In this document: positions 17,612-27,402 of the stretch, in pieces
Numbering within the stretch: the stretch's first letter is position 1
Layout of the letters: the number at the start of each line of letters is the position of its first letter
NCBI RefSeq assembly: GCF_900109045.1
Contig: NZ_FNYL01000015.1
Span: 182,212 to 246,211 of the forward strand
Direction of reading: 5' to 3'
DNA from: Dyadobacter sp. SG02
Lineage (GTDB): Bacteria > Bacteroidota > Bacteroidia > Cytophagales > Spirosomataceae
DNA length: 64,000 nt
Notes under the pieces: model-generated
The model's input: only the letters and a program-made list of their open reading frames with translations
Database searches by the model: none
What the model was told of the DNA's origin: nothing
Translations under genes and position numbers: made by a program

Positions 17612-20549
17612 GCGCAAGCCGCACCGTGGGCGGCAGCGTCCCATAAAACGCCTGCTCCGAGCCCAGGTCGATGAAAATGTGCTGCAATACCACACCCGGA
17701 TCGATCATGTAAATCGTTAGCTTGTGCATACCAGCGCTCAGCGAGGGCAGTTCCAGCGTCCGTTTCGCGGAGTTGGCGAGCACATTTTGCTTCCATTCGT
17801 TGCTGCGGCCTATTGTTTTGAAATTGAATATTTTAACCGGCCCGTCGTCGACTTTTACCGCGTAACGCATTCCGAAATCCTTGTTCAGCGGGTAAGTGGG
17901 CAGCGTGCTTACGGTAATGCTGGCCGGGGTGTCGGCGAATGTGTAAAAATCATATTCGGCCGACGGGTTACCCGTTACGTTTGTCGTATCTGGTTGGCCC
18001 TTGAACGCGAGCGGAAGTGCCTGCAATGCATTGCCGTTGCCAGCCAATGCATCCACGACGCCCCAGTTCCGCGTGGCTGTGTTTTTCAAACCGGTATATC
18101 CTGCCGCATGGATTGAAATGTACTTGTCGTTGGCGACGTAGCCCTTGAAACCGGGCAGCGTGTTAGCGTCGGCATTGTTGGCGGTTACTTTGAAATTATA
18201 GCTATCGTCTCCCGCTTCGATTTTAATGTTACCGCTCAATTCGCCGATTCGCGCATTCGCCCAATCGATTTCCACCCAGATCCGCTGCTCGCTTTTGGCC
18301 AGATCGCCGGTGCTTAACTCGCCTTGCGAAACGCTTGTCTTGATCCACGGCTCGGAAGCTGTGATACGGAAACTCTTTGGGGTGTTTTGGGTTAAAAATA
18401 CATCTATAAACCGCTTCTGCTTGTTCCAGCGATCGAATGCGGGCATTTTGAATTGGCGCTTTTTGATCGATGCCGCATAGGTGGTATCCAGGCCCTCAGG
18501 CAATGCACGGAATGCCGGGAGGTTCGGTGCGACGGAGAGTTTAAAATCCGGCATTTTAAATACCGGCAGCTCGCGCGGTTGCATGTCCATCATGCCTTTC
18601 CACTTGCCATTCAGCAGTTTTTCATTGAAAATACCCGTTTCCACGACGATTTCGGCATAGGCCTGCTTTGACAGCAAAGCATAATGTGCCGCGCTTACCC
18701 GACCTTGCCGGGCATACAGATACGCTTTGTCGCGATACAGGAATTTCCGGTTCATCATGGCTGCTCCTTTCACGGGATAATCCACCAGCTCGTAGAATGC
18801 AGCCTCGTCCTTTTTCGCTATTTGCTTCCGGATGGCGGCTGTTTCGGAAACCAGTTTGTTATAATCGTCGATCCGCTGCTGCGCCTGGTCGCCGTAATAA
18901 TGGTGGTTATAAGCCGTATGGCGAATGCCGGTAGTCGGTTCGGTCTGGCTCCAACCCATGTATTCCGGTTTTCTTTCGAATGCGAGGTTATAGTATTTCC
19001 AGAGCACTTCCGAAATAGCAGCACTGCTTTTATCGCCGAAAATCCCGGCCAGCCATTGCTTCAAATGCATTTTGGAATAGCCCGGCTTTTCAAATGGTTT
19101 TGCGTTGTAAGCCATGTCCAGAAATACCTGCATCGCATATTCGCCGGGCTTGATATCGCCGATATTCAACACCCACAAATGCCTCGCATTCAATGCAAAT
19201 GCTTTGGTCATTTCCTCACGTATGTGCGCGGGATGCGTCGTATTGAGCCACAGGTAATCGTGCGGGCGCCCCCAGTACGACGCGTGGTAATACACGCCCG
19301 AACCGCCGGGACGCTTGTTTTCCGCCTCGTTGCTCAATCTTTGAATATAACCATAGTTATCATCCGGCCAGACGAGGGTAATGTCTTCCGGTACTTTCAA
19401 ACCGGCATCGTAGATTTCCAAAACCTCTTTATAGGGTGTAAAAACCTGCGGTACTTTGGTAATGTCCTTGTTTACATACTTTTGAAGCATTTCACGTTCC
19501 ACGCGGATGATCGTATCGAGCAACGTCACGGTTTCAGGTAACGTTTTCACACCCTGGATTTCCCCGTCATGCACGCCGCGCATTCCCGTGGTGTAAATGC
19601 CGTTGAAACCGGCGCTTTCCCTGATCCGCGATTCCCAGTAAGCCTCCACTTTCTTCCGGTTGGTTACGAAATTGAAATGGCCCATGGTCTTCTCGTTCCA
19701 TTCGCTCACATTGTTGCGCAGCATTGGTTCCGCATGCGAGGAGCCCACGACGATCTGGTAATCTCCGGCGGCTTTGACGTTACCCGGGTAATGGTAAAAC
19801 GCCTTTGTACTCGGGTGCATCGCCGGCCATATCAGGTTGGCTTTCAGTCGTAAAAGGAGTTCAAATACCTTCGCATAGGTCTTCGGGCCGATGTCTTTCG
19901 TTTCCGGTTCGAACGTTCTGGCCGCCCATGGTTGCAGTCCCCAGTCTTCGTCATTGATAAATATTCCCCGGAACTTGACGGAAGGCACATCGGAGGTAAA
20001 GTTGCTGATATTCAGGGACAACACTTTACGCGTCGCGGGCACGGCATCCGCCCACCAGTACCAGGGCGTGACGCCAATCTTCTCCGAGATCGCAAATGCG
20101 CCATAGGCGGTTCCGCGCACGTCGCTGCCGGCAATGATCAATGCCTGATTGACATTTTTAACCGGTTTATCCAAAACACGTAGCGAATACCGCTCCCATT
20201 CCCCTTTCAGCGCATCGTCGGCGGCTTGCTTTCCGAACCGCCCGACGATGTCGGAACCGACCCGCCCGAGTACGATCACATTCCCGCTCGCACCGGCGAC
20301 ACTGGTACCGACCTCCGGCAGATAGCCGCTTACCCGCTCAATGTCCGCAGCCAGCAGATGCGCCGCGATCGAATCGAGTTTCGGGCCGCCTTTCTGGTAG
20401 TAGATCGAAACTTTGGTTTTGGTTGTCACGAGGTCGAATTGGGCTGCATATGCTGCATTAAAGCCTGGAATGGGCATTGCGGCTACCCACGCGATAGCGA
20501 TTACTGCAATACCGATTGTCCTCATCCATTGGTAGGTAAAAGTCTTCAT
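17586..20549 (-). CDS. GH115 alpha-glucuronidase
   Basis: The 987-residue protein has a signal peptide (cleavage near AAYAAQ) and the full GH115 layout. An N-terminal GH20b-like domain includes NVIVLGRVG and YGAFAISEKIGVTPWYWW. The barrel domain carries FRGIFINDEDWGLQPW, ANLIWPAMHP, MRGVHDGEIQG and LVWPDDNYGY. A helical domain and a C-terminal beta-sandwich (from about residue 790) follow. GH115 enzymes remove (4-O-methyl-)glucuronic acid from xylan side chains or act on arabinogalactan glucuronate. It lies first after the GH28 gene in the second PUL transcript, separated from it by 26 bp. The final residues derive from a short repeat. Confidence 0.93.
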   Translation of the reverse strand: MKTFTYQWMRTIGIAVIAIAWVAAMPIPGFNAAYAAQFDLVTTKTKVSIYYQKGGPKLDSIAAHLLAADIERVSGYLPEVGTSVAGASGNVIVLGRVGSDIVGRFGKQAADDALKGEWERYSLRVLDKPVKNVNQALIIAGSDVRGTAYGAFAISEKIGVTPWYWWADAVPATRKVLSLNISNFTSDVPSVKFRGIFINDEDWGLQPWAARTFEPETKDIGPKTYAKVFELLLRLKANLIWPAMHPSTKAFYHYPGNVKAAGDYQIVVGSSHAEPMLRNNVSEWNEKTMGHFNFVTNRKKVEAYWESRIRESAGFNGIYTTGMRGVHDGEIQGVKTLPETVTLLDTIIRVEREMLQKYVNKDITKVPQVFTPYKEVLEIYDAGLKVPEDITLVWPDDNYGYIQRLSNEAENKRPGGSGVYYHASYWGRPHDYLWLNTTHPAHIREEMTKAFALNARHLWVLNIGDIKPGEYAMQVFLDMAYNAKPFEKPGYSKMHLKQWLAGIFGDKSSAAISEVLWKYYNLAFERKPEYMGWSQTEPTTGIRHTAYNHHYYGDQAQQRIDDYNKLVSETAAIRKQIAKKDEAAFYELVDYPVKGAAMMNRKFLYRDKAYLYARQGRVSAAHYALLSKQAYAEIVVETGIFNEKLLNGKWKGMMDMQPRELPVFKMPDFKLSVAPNLPAFRALPEGLDTTYAASIKKRQFKMPAFDRWNKQKRFIDVFLTQNTPKSFRITASEPWIKTSVSQGELSTGDLAKSEQRIWVEIDWANARIGELSGNIKIEAGDDSYNFKVTANNADANTLPGFKGYVANDKYISIHAAGYTGLKNTATRNWGVVDALAGNGNALQALPLAFKGQPDTTNVTGNPSAEYDFYTFADTPASITVSTLPTYPLNKDFGMRYAVKVDDGPVKIFNFKTIGRSNEWKQNVLANSAKRTLELPSLSAGMHKLTIYMIDPGVVLQHIFIDLGSEQAFYGTLPPTVRLAPRTVDGGR

Positions 20550-20575
20550 TGAAATTCAAATAGTATGCCCTGTTT

Positions 20576-21943
20576 TCAATGCTGAAAATTCAGGACGTTT
20601 TCGTGTATCTCCTTCTTTTCCTGCACTTTGCCGGTCGTAATATTCTTCATCGAGACATTTTTGACCGGCAACTCTTTCTGTCCGAGAATGCGCGACTCGA
20701 ATTTCACGTCCTTCGCCAGAATATTGCTCAGGTAAATATCCGAAATGGGCGTCAGCTTACGAATTTTGGTCGGTACGAGGGTGCGCCATTGGTATAGCAC
20801 ATCGGTTTCGATGCCCAGCACGCCCAGGTCGATTTTCCCGGCGGTCAGGTTCGAGGCGTAGATGTTTTTGACATACCCGCCCATTCTCTCATTGGTTTTG
20901 ATGAAGAGCAGATGGTTCAGTTTCGCGCCGTCGACCACCTCACAATGGTCGATATCCACATTCTCGATCCCGCCCGAAAGCTCGCTGCCGATCGCTACCA
21001 GCTGGTGACCGTTTTTCACCGTCAGATTGCGGATCACGATATTCTTCGAAGGCGTTTTCAGTCGCCAGCCCTCCGGGTTCCGTCCCGATTTGATGGCGAT
21101 CGCATCGTCGCCCTGGTCGAAAACGCAGTCTTCAATGAGCACATTCCGGCTCATTTCGGGGTCAACGCCGTCGTTGTTATGCCCGTGTGCATATACTTTC
21201 AGCTTGCGGATCACGACATTCCTGCATAGATAGGGATGGATCGTCCAGAACGGGCTGTTGGTGATCGTGATGCCTTCCAGCAGCACATTTTCGCACCGGT
21301 TGAACTGGATAAACTGCGGCCGTAAATGGGCGGTATCGTTCACCATCTGACGTTCCTGCACAGGCGTATAGTCCTGCGCGAGGTTGTAGAGCCGCTTGAT
21401 ACTTTCCATATGCGGCCGCGGCCGCGCAAACCATTCCTTCCAAACCTCCATTTTCGCCCGCACCTCGCCCTCGCCGGTAATCGCCACATTTTTGCATCGA
21501 TAGGCATAAATCAGCGGCGAGTAATTGTAACATTCAATGCCCTCCCAGGTCGAATGCACGGCAGGCAAATAATCCTCCGGCCGCTCCGAAAACAGCAGCA
21601 CGGCACCCTTTTCCAAATGCAAATTCACATTGCTCTTCAAATGCACCTTACCCGTGACCCACTCGCCCGCAGGCACCACCACAATGCCACCGCCAGCTTT
21701 ATTCGCAGCGTCGATAGCCTGCCGGATCGCACCGGAAACTTTTTCCTTATCGCCGGCAACCGCACCAAAATCGGTAATCCGGAAACGTTTCGATTTACTG
21801 AAATCCGGCACTAGAATGTCCGGCATCGCAAACCTGGCCTTCACTTTCAGCTTCCTCACAGGAACATCGGAGGTCTGACTCCCAACCGCATACAGCAATG
21901 GTATAAGGTTAAGAATTGTACAAATTGTAAATGCTCTCAACAT
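20576..21943 (-). CDS. GH28 polygalacturonase-like glycoside hydrolase
   Basis: The 455-residue secreted protein is a right-handed beta-helix of family GH28. The N-terminal motif FRITDFGAVAGD is typical. The catalytic set is visible: D258 in NNDG, D279/D280 in GDDAIAIKSG and H313 in GHQLVAIGSE. The enzyme should cleave galacturonic acid or rhamnose-galacturonic linkages in pectin. It lies between SusD and the GH115 gene on the same strand, with a 237-bp repeat-bearing spacer upstream. Together with GH115 it points to a uronic-acid-rich glycan as the target of this PUL. Confidence 0.92.
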   Translation of the reverse strand: MLRAFTICTILNLIPLLYAVGSQTSDVPVRKLKVKARFAMPDILVPDFSKSKRFRITDFGAVAGDKEKVSGAIRQAIDAANKAGGGIVVVPAGEWVTGKVHLKSNVNLHLEKGAVLLFSERPEDYLPAVHSTWEGIECYNYSPLIYAYRCKNVAITGEGEVRAKMEVWKEWFARPRPHMESIKRLYNLAQDYTPVQERQMVNDTAHLRPQFIQFNRCENVLLEGITITNSPFWTIHPYLCRNVVIRKLKVYAHGHNNDGVDPEMSRNVLIEDCVFDQGDDAIAIKSGRNPEGWRLKTPSKNIVIRNLTVKNGHQLVAIGSELSGGIENVDIDHCEVVDGAKLNHLLFIKTNERMGGYVKNIYASNLTAGKIDLGVLGIETDVLYQWRTLVPTKIRKLTPISDIYLSNILAKDVKFESRILGQKELPVKNVSMKNITTGKVQEKKEIHENVLNFQH

Positions 21944-21976
21944 GATTGTTTGTGCTTAGATGTTAGACTGCGGCAC

Positions 21977-22172
21977 TGTCAGCCTGAGCGGAGTCGAAGG
22001 CCGTTGCAGTACCGGCCTTCGACTTCGCTCAGGCTGACAGGATATCGAGTTTGCTGACATGCCATCGTCAATGCTCAGGCTGACAGGACATCGACTTCGC
22101 CGACATGGCATCGTCAATGCTCAGGCTGACACGCCTTCGACCGCCCGGCGGCCCGGTTCGCTCAGGCTGACA
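21977..22172. repeat. REP-like repeat cluster with CTCAGGCTGACA units and a long inverted repeat
   Basis: A 26-bp arm at 21977-22002 and its inverse at 22014-22039 differ at one base and enclose an 11-bp spacer. The core GCTCAGGCTGACA then recurs at 22073, 22119 and 22160, that is, at steps of 46, 46 and 41 bp. The cluster fills the 237-bp space between susD-2 and the GH28 gene. It could form a strong RNA hairpin that lowers expression of the downstream hydrolases or protects the susC/susD mRNA. No coding sequence is seen there. Confidence 0.8.
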
Positions 22173-22180
22173 CGACATCG

Positions 22181-23878
22181 TCAATACTCAGAATTCTGCG
22201 GGTACCCTTCCGTATCCCGGTCGATGACCGATTGCGGAATAGGCCGCAGATAATATTTCTCGCTCACGCCGCCGGGGTTGGTCAGTTTGGTGAGCGGGTT
22301 GTGTTCAAATGCCCGGTCGAGGCGGTGCGTGCGTTTCAGGTCGAGCCAGCGCTTGTACTCGCCTGCGAGCTCGCGGGCGCGCTCGTCGAGGATGAAATCG
22401 ATGTCTACATTCGCGGCGGTGATGTTCAGGCTTTGGCCGGTTACCGCGGCACGCTGCCGTACGACATTCAGTTTTTCAGCGGCTTTGTCTTTTTGACCTA
22501 ACTTAAAATAAGCTTCCGCAGCAAGCAAATAGGTTTCCGCAAACCGGAACAAATAAATGTCACGGGTGCAGGAATATGCCTTCTCATTGTTGCCCGGAAA
22601 ATTGGCGAGCGGATCGAAGAATTTGTTGATCATCGGGAATTTCAAAACCCCTCCTATTCCCTGAAAATCCTGCTTCCATTTGTCGAAACGGATGATTTCC
22701 ACATTCGGGTTGGCCTGTTTTAATGCGGCTGAGTCGGCGGCGGTAAACGGCTGGTCGGGATATGGGAAATAAAACCGTAAATCGCCTTTCTTGATAGGCG
22801 AATTACCGATCTTGTCATCCTTCACGGCGTAGAATTTGCTCAGGAACGTGCCGTCATAACGGCCGTCTTTGGCCGTGTTGTAAAGGGTGTATAAAAACTG
22901 CGTCGGCATGAAATCGCTCGTGCGGCGGCTGTAAGTCTGGTATTCGCCGTCGTAGAAGCCCGGTTCGCGGAAAATGCGCCAGCCGAAAACGATATTCTGA
23001 CCATGACCAATGGTTTTGTTTTTCAAACTCGCCGGGTCAAACTGGATCGAGAAGATGATCTCGCTGTTCTGCTGATTGGTGGATTTGAAAACATCGGGGA
23101 ATGAGGGCACCAGCTTGTAAGTCCCTGCTGCGATCACTTCCTCGGCATATTGGGCCGCCTTGGTAAAATCGGCCGACCCGCCAAACGATTTGTACCCGCG
23201 CGTAAGATGCACGAGCGACAGCAAATGCTTCACCGCACCCTGCGTCACCCGGCCGAACTCCGCCGTAGTGGCGTCTACACTGCCCAAAGATGCACCCAAA
23301 TCTTCCAGCATAAAATCATAAACCTCCTGCTCGGTGTTCGGTACGAAATGCGTTACAGCTGTGTTAATCTCCTCTTTTACAATGGGAATGCCTCCAAAAT
23401 TTTCGACCAGCAAATAGTAGTAATAAGCCCGGATAAACCGCACTTCGCCGATCCGCTTGTTGCGCGTAGCCTCGCTGAGATCGGGAATGCCGGTCGCTTT
23501 GTTAATAGCAGTATTGCAGCGCTGAATACCCGCGTAAAGGTTGGAAAAAAGCTCTTCCACGGCCGAGTTGTCCGAAGAAAGCGTCTTGTACTCGTTCAGT
23601 TGCGTCGCCCGTACGACACGGTCGCCCACGGTACCGCTCACCGGCTCGATCTCGCCCCGGGTGATAATGTCGGTGCCCCAGCAGAAGAGTTTCGGATCGG
23701 TTTCGTATACATCGCGCATCGATGAATAGCAGGAATTGACTAGTTTTTCAAAGCCTGCGGCATCCGTATAAAAGTTTTCGCTGGTGACGCCACTGATATT
23801 TTCTTCGGTGAGGAAGTCCTGGCAGGACGTGAGGGTCATTCCGGCCGCCAGCATTGCTATATAGATTGTCTTTTTCAT
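22181..23878 (-). CDS. SusD/RagB-family glycan-binding lipoprotein (PUL 2)
   Basis: I choose ATG 23878 (MKKTIYIAML), giving 565 residues; ATG 23887 adds three residues. The lipobox is LTSC with C19. SusD features include RCNTAINKATGIPD, VRFIRAYYYYLLVENFGGIP and the C-terminal YYLRPIPQSVIDRD. The protein should bind glycan at the cell surface and cap the SusC transporter encoded 12 bp upstream on the same strand. The C-terminal end lies beside the repeat cluster at 21977-22172. Confidence 0.93.
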   Translation of the reverse strand: MKKTIYIAMLAAGMTLTSCQDFLTEENISGVTSENFYTDAAGFEKLVNSCYSSMRDVYETDPKLFCWGTDIITRGEIEPVSGTVGDRVVRATQLNEYKTLSSDNSAVEELFSNLYAGIQRCNTAINKATGIPDLSEATRNKRIGEVRFIRAYYYYLLVENFGGIPIVKEEINTAVTHFVPNTEQEVYDFMLEDLGASLGSVDATTAEFGRVTQGAVKHLLSLVHLTRGYKSFGGSADFTKAAQYAEEVIAAGTYKLVPSFPDVFKSTNQQNSEIIFSIQFDPASLKNKTIGHGQNIVFGWRIFREPGFYDGEYQTYSRRTSDFMPTQFLYTLYNTAKDGRYDGTFLSKFYAVKDDKIGNSPIKKGDLRFYFPYPDQPFTAADSAALKQANPNVEIIRFDKWKQDFQGIGGVLKFPMINKFFDPLANFPGNNEKAYSCTRDIYLFRFAETYLLAAEAYFKLGQKDKAAEKLNVVRQRAAVTGQSLNITAANVDIDFILDERARELAGEYKRWLDLKRTHRLDRAFEHNPLTKLTNPGGVSEKYYLRPIPQSVIDRDTEGYPQNSEY

Positions 23879-23890
23879 AAATGTCATGAA

Positions 23891-26800
23891 TTAAAAGGCC
23901 AGATTGACGCCGAAAAGGTAGGACGAGGTGCTCACCGCCGTGCCGTAAGTGTTGGTAGCAGGCCATTCGGGATCGAAACCTTCGTATTTCGTGAAAAGCA
24001 GCGGGTTGGTGGCCGTCGCGTAAATACGCAGGTTGCTGATCTTCCAGCGCTGCACGAGGCTATTCGGCACGTTATAGCCGAGCGTAATGTTGCCCACACG
24101 GGTAAAATCGACCTTGCGGAATGTAGGGATCACGGTGTACGGACCGGGATTGCCGGGCCGGAACCAGGTCTGAGAAGGGTTCTCCGGCGTCCAGTAATCG
24201 ACTTTCACCTGGTTGTAATCCGAATTGTAGTTCATCAGCGTCGCGTCGAAAGAGCTCTGGTACTGCTCGCCGCGGCGGGTGTATACCATCACGTACAAAT
24301 CGAGGTTGCCGTAACGGAACGTGTTCGAAAAGGAGCCGGTCCAACTCGGAACGCGCTTGCCGATGATCTGCCGGTCGGCCGCATTGATCACGCCGTTGCC
24401 GTCCAGGTCCTTCACGCGAATCTGGCCGGGTGTCTGGTTGTACTTTTTCGCGGTTTCCGCTTCGGCCGTCTGCCAGATGCCGTCGAACACGTAATTGTAG
24501 TTCACCTGCACCGGCTGGCCGATGAAGAGGCTGTTTCCGACATCGTCTTTCTTTCCGCCATTCAATTCCAGGATACGGTTTTTGTTGGAATCGAACACGA
24601 TATCGGTCTTCCACTGGAATTTGCCAGCCACCACGTTGATCGAACTGATACCCAGCTCGATACCGCTGTTGCGCAGCTTGCCTACATTGTCCATAATAGA
24701 TCCCCAGCCCGACGGCGCAGGCAATTGGCGGCTCAGCAGGATATTGTTGATCAACCTGTTATACACATCTACACTACCAACAATGCGATTGTTGAAAAAA
24801 CCGAAATCCAGACCGACATTGATCTCACGGGTCGTTTCCCAGGTCAGGTTCTTGTTGGGGAGCTGGTTAGGCGCGTAACCCTGGGCAAAATTGCCTCCAA
24901 AGTCGTAGAATGTCTGGCCCAGTGCGGCCTGTGTCGAATAGGCGTCCACACGGTCGTTACCGGTAACACCATAGCTCACACGCAATTTCAGGTCGGTAAT
25001 CTGGCGTACCCGTTTGATAAACTGCTCTTCGGACAATCGCCAGGCCAGTGACGCCGACGGGAAGAAGCCCCATTGATTACCTTCCGCCAAACGGGAAGAG
25101 CCATCCCAGCGACCCGTCGCCGTCAACAAGTATTTGTCTTTGAAACTATAATTCACCCGCCCCATGGCCGAAGCCAGCGTCGTTTTGACATAGGATGAAC
25201 CATACCCGAGCACCCGGCCGCCGGTCGCGATATTATACCAGAGCGATTTATAAGGAATGCCGTCCACGGTAATGGTACTCGTCTCTATGCGGTCTTTTTG
25301 CATGCTTTGCACGATGGTCGCGGTGAGTTTATGCTCGCCGAACTGCCTGTCGTAAGTCGCCTGATTATCCCAAACCCAGGTTAGCTGCTCTTTGCTGGCG
25401 TTGCTGGCCTGCGTTGGTACGGAGCCGCCGAGGCTTTGCTTGGAGAGCGGGCCGAAGTAAAAGCCGCTTCTTTCGGTCGAGTAATTCGGCGAAATCGTGG
25501 ATTTCAGCGTCACATTCTTCCAGGGCTCGAACTGCACAAAAATGTTCCCGAAAGTGCGGGCATTACGAACCTGGCGGATCTCGTTGTCCTGGTCGAACAT
25601 CGGGTTGGTCACGGAATTGGTCGTGTATACGCGGAACGCGGGCGCGCCGGTTTCGTCGTACGGGTAAGTCATCGGCGGCAGGCGGTAAGCCGAGCGCAAT
25701 GCTTCGGAGCTTCCCAGGTTTTGCAGGTTTTGAGAAAAGTAAATATTCAGACCTGCCTTCCATTTGGCCGTAATCTGCCTGTCCACATTGCCGCGCAGGG
25801 TATAGCGTTTGAAACTTTCAGGCTTTACATTACCGTCTTCCTGCAAAAGCCCCGCGCTGATCGCGAAGCGGGTTTTCTCGTCTCCTCCGCTGGCGGTAAT
25901 GTTGTGGTTCATTTGCAAGCCGTTTTTCAGGATCAGTTTCGGCCAGTCGGTGAATTTACCCTCATCGATATTCTTCCATTGATCGGGGGTGAAGAAGGCC
26001 GCATTGTTCCTGGAAACGTCCTTTCCCTGCGCTTTGAACATCTCGGTACGGAAAGCTACATATTCGGGGCCGTCGAACATCTCGGGCAGGTGCGTAGGCG
26101 TGCGTACACCCGCATAGGCGTCGTACGAAATGGTCGTCTTGCCCGATTTCCCACGCTTGGTCGTCACGATCACCACCCCTTTCGCCCCGCGCGAACCATA
26201 AATAGCGGTAGCGGAAGCGTCTTTCAGAATATCGATCTTTTCGATATCGGCCGGGTTCAGCTCATTGATACCCGCTGTGGACGGAATGCCGTCGATCACA
26301 TACAGCGGCGAGTTGGAGCCGCCGATGGAGCTGGTACCGCGGATATTGATGTTATAACCGCTTCCTGGCTTGCCCACATTTTTCACCACGACTACGCCCG
26401 GCATCTGGCCCTGCAACGCGCCGGTAGCGTCGGGCGTGGCTGCACGCGCAATCTTCGTATTGTCCACCGATGCGATCGCACCCGTCACATCCGATTTCTT
26501 AATAGCCCCATAACCGACTACCACCACCTCTTCCAGGACTTTGTTGTCGTTGGAAAGCTGCACGTCGAAGTTCGTTTGCGTGCCTACCGTAATTTCCTTT
26601 TGAGAATACCCTACATAACTGAAAACGAGCACGGCCGATTGGTCCGGGACATTAAATGAAAACTTGCCGTCCACATCCGTCACCGTCCCGCGCTGGGTAC
26701 CTTTGAGGATAATGCTCACGCCCGGCAGGGTTTCGCCCTTCTCGTCGACCACTTTGCCATTGATGGTAATATCCTGGTCCACACGGGCTTCGTCCTTCGG

Positions 26801-27181
26801 ATCGGGCTTCGCGCCGGAATTGTTTTTTCTGAGGATAATAAAATCGCCGCTCGTCTGGTAACCGATATTGTAAGGAGCGAGCAGTTCGCGGAGCACGTTT
26901 TCGAGCGACTCGTTCTTCACTTTCATCGAAACCCTGGCCTCGCCCGGGAAAATGCCGGGCAGGTAAGTGAATTTCACATTCGTCTTATGCCCGATCGTCG
27001 TCAGCACCTTCGTGATCTCCCGGTTGTTGAACTGCGCCGTTACCGTCCTTTTCATCAACTCCTGGGCATTTCCGTCCCTGGCGAAGCCCAGCGTGGCCAG
27101 CGACAGAATAATGATTATGGGAACACCTAGTATTTTCATTATCAGTAGCGGTTTCGGAACCGTCTTGAAAAACTTTTGCAT
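23891..27181 (-). CDS. SusC/RagA-family TonB-dependent transporter with STN domain (PUL 2)
   Basis: I start at ATG 27181 (MQKFFKTVPKPLLIMKIL), giving 1096 residues; the open frame upstream to 27292 does not look like protein. A signal segment ending FARDGNAQ is followed by an STN domain (NNREITKVLTTIGHKTNVKF). Then come a regulatory domain (GKVVDEKGETLPGVSIILKG), EEVVVVGYGAIKK, a plug (NIRGTSSIGGSNSPLYVIDG) and a long barrel ending in LFGVNLAF. The STN domain links it to the FecR/ECF pair encoded upstream. Its leader carries an antisense-oriented terminator like that of susC-1. Confidence 0.93.
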   Translation of the reverse strand: MQKFFKTVPKPLLIMKILGVPIIIILSLATLGFARDGNAQELMKRTVTAQFNNREITKVLTTIGHKTNVKFTYLPGIFPGEARVSMKVKNESLENVLRELLAPYNIGYQTSGDFIILRKNNSGAKPDPKDEARVDQDITINGKVVDEKGETLPGVSIILKGTQRGTVTDVDGKFSFNVPDQSAVLVFSYVGYSQKEITVGTQTNFDVQLSNDNKVLEEVVVVGYGAIKKSDVTGAIASVDNTKIARAATPDATGALQGQMPGVVVVKNVGKPGSGYNINIRGTSSIGGSNSPLYVIDGIPSTAGINELNPADIEKIDILKDASATAIYGSRGAKGVVIVTTKRGKSGKTTISYDAYAGVRTPTHLPEMFDGPEYVAFRTEMFKAQGKDVSRNNAAFFTPDQWKNIDEGKFTDWPKLILKNGLQMNHNITASGGDEKTRFAISAGLLQEDGNVKPESFKRYTLRGNVDRQITAKWKAGLNIYFSQNLQNLGSSEALRSAYRLPPMTYPYDETGAPAFRVYTTNSVTNPMFDQDNEIRQVRNARTFGNIFVQFEPWKNVTLKSTISPNYSTERSGFYFGPLSKQSLGGSVPTQASNASKEQLTWVWDNQATYDRQFGEHKLTATIVQSMQKDRIETSTITVDGIPYKSLWYNIATGGRVLGYGSSYVKTTLASAMGRVNYSFKDKYLLTATGRWDGSSRLAEGNQWGFFPSASLAWRLSEEQFIKRVRQITDLKLRVSYGVTGNDRVDAYSTQAALGQTFYDFGGNFAQGYAPNQLPNKNLTWETTREINVGLDFGFFNNRIVGSVDVYNRLINNILLSRQLPAPSGWGSIMDNVGKLRNSGIELGISSINVVAGKFQWKTDIVFDSNKNRILELNGGKKDDVGNSLFIGQPVQVNYNYVFDGIWQTAEAETAKKYNQTPGQIRVKDLDGNGVINAADRQIIGKRVPSWTGSFSNTFRYGNLDLYVMVYTRRGEQYQSSFDATLMNYNSDYNQVKVDYWTPENPSQTWFRPGNPGPYTVIPTFRKVDFTRVGNITLGYNVPNSLVQRWKISNLRIYATATNPLLFTKYEGFDPEWPATNTYGTAVSTSSYLFGVNLAF

Positions 27182-27220
27182 ATTTTTACCCGTGTTTTGT
27201 TTTAAATGCTTTTGAAATGG

Positions 27221-27334
27221 AACATAGGATCCCCGCCCCTGCCGTCGGCAATGCCTGGCAGGAAAGTCATTTCGCGATGCTTTGGGAATCATTCAGGACC
27301 GGCAGCGTTACAGCGCTTCCGGTTCTTCTTTTTG
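27221..27334 (+). ncRNA. putative cis-antisense RNA in the susC-2 leader (DonS-like)
   Basis: TTTGAAATGG at 27211-27220 is identical to the block at 14855-14864. It is followed by AACATAGGAT, then TTCAGGACC at 27292-27300 and a terminator hairpin. These blocks match the susC-1 leader in order and strand, although the sequence between them differs. The upstream element (TGCTTTTG) is a poorer -7 match than in copy 1, and no clear -33 is seen. The function is inferred from position and from the known DonS RNAs. Confidence 0.4.
27298..27334 (+). terminator. intrinsic terminator, plus strand, within the susC-2 leader
   Basis: ACCGGCAGCG (27298-27307) pairs with CGCTTCCGGT (27314-27323), with one mismatch and a six-base loop. 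TCTTCTTTTTG follows. No plus-strand gene lies upstream. Confidence 0.7.
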
Positions 27335-27402
27335 GGGGAATGGAGGTTAATGTTTCGTCATGGTGCTTTGGTTCTTTGGTTGAATTTTAGGTTAGAGAAT
27401 TT

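Noticed and set aside
21977..22172. insertion sequence remnant
   Set aside because: Repeats are present but there is no transposase fragment or target-site duplication; a REP-like cluster fits better.
25436..26659. 407-codon plus-strand frame opposite susC-2
   Set aside because: Antisense shadow of a transporter gene with complete plug and barrel motifs.
27182..27292. N-terminal extension of susC-2
   Set aside because: The residues are charged and not signal-like, while a normal signal follows ATG 27181. The DNA instead carries the conserved antisense element.
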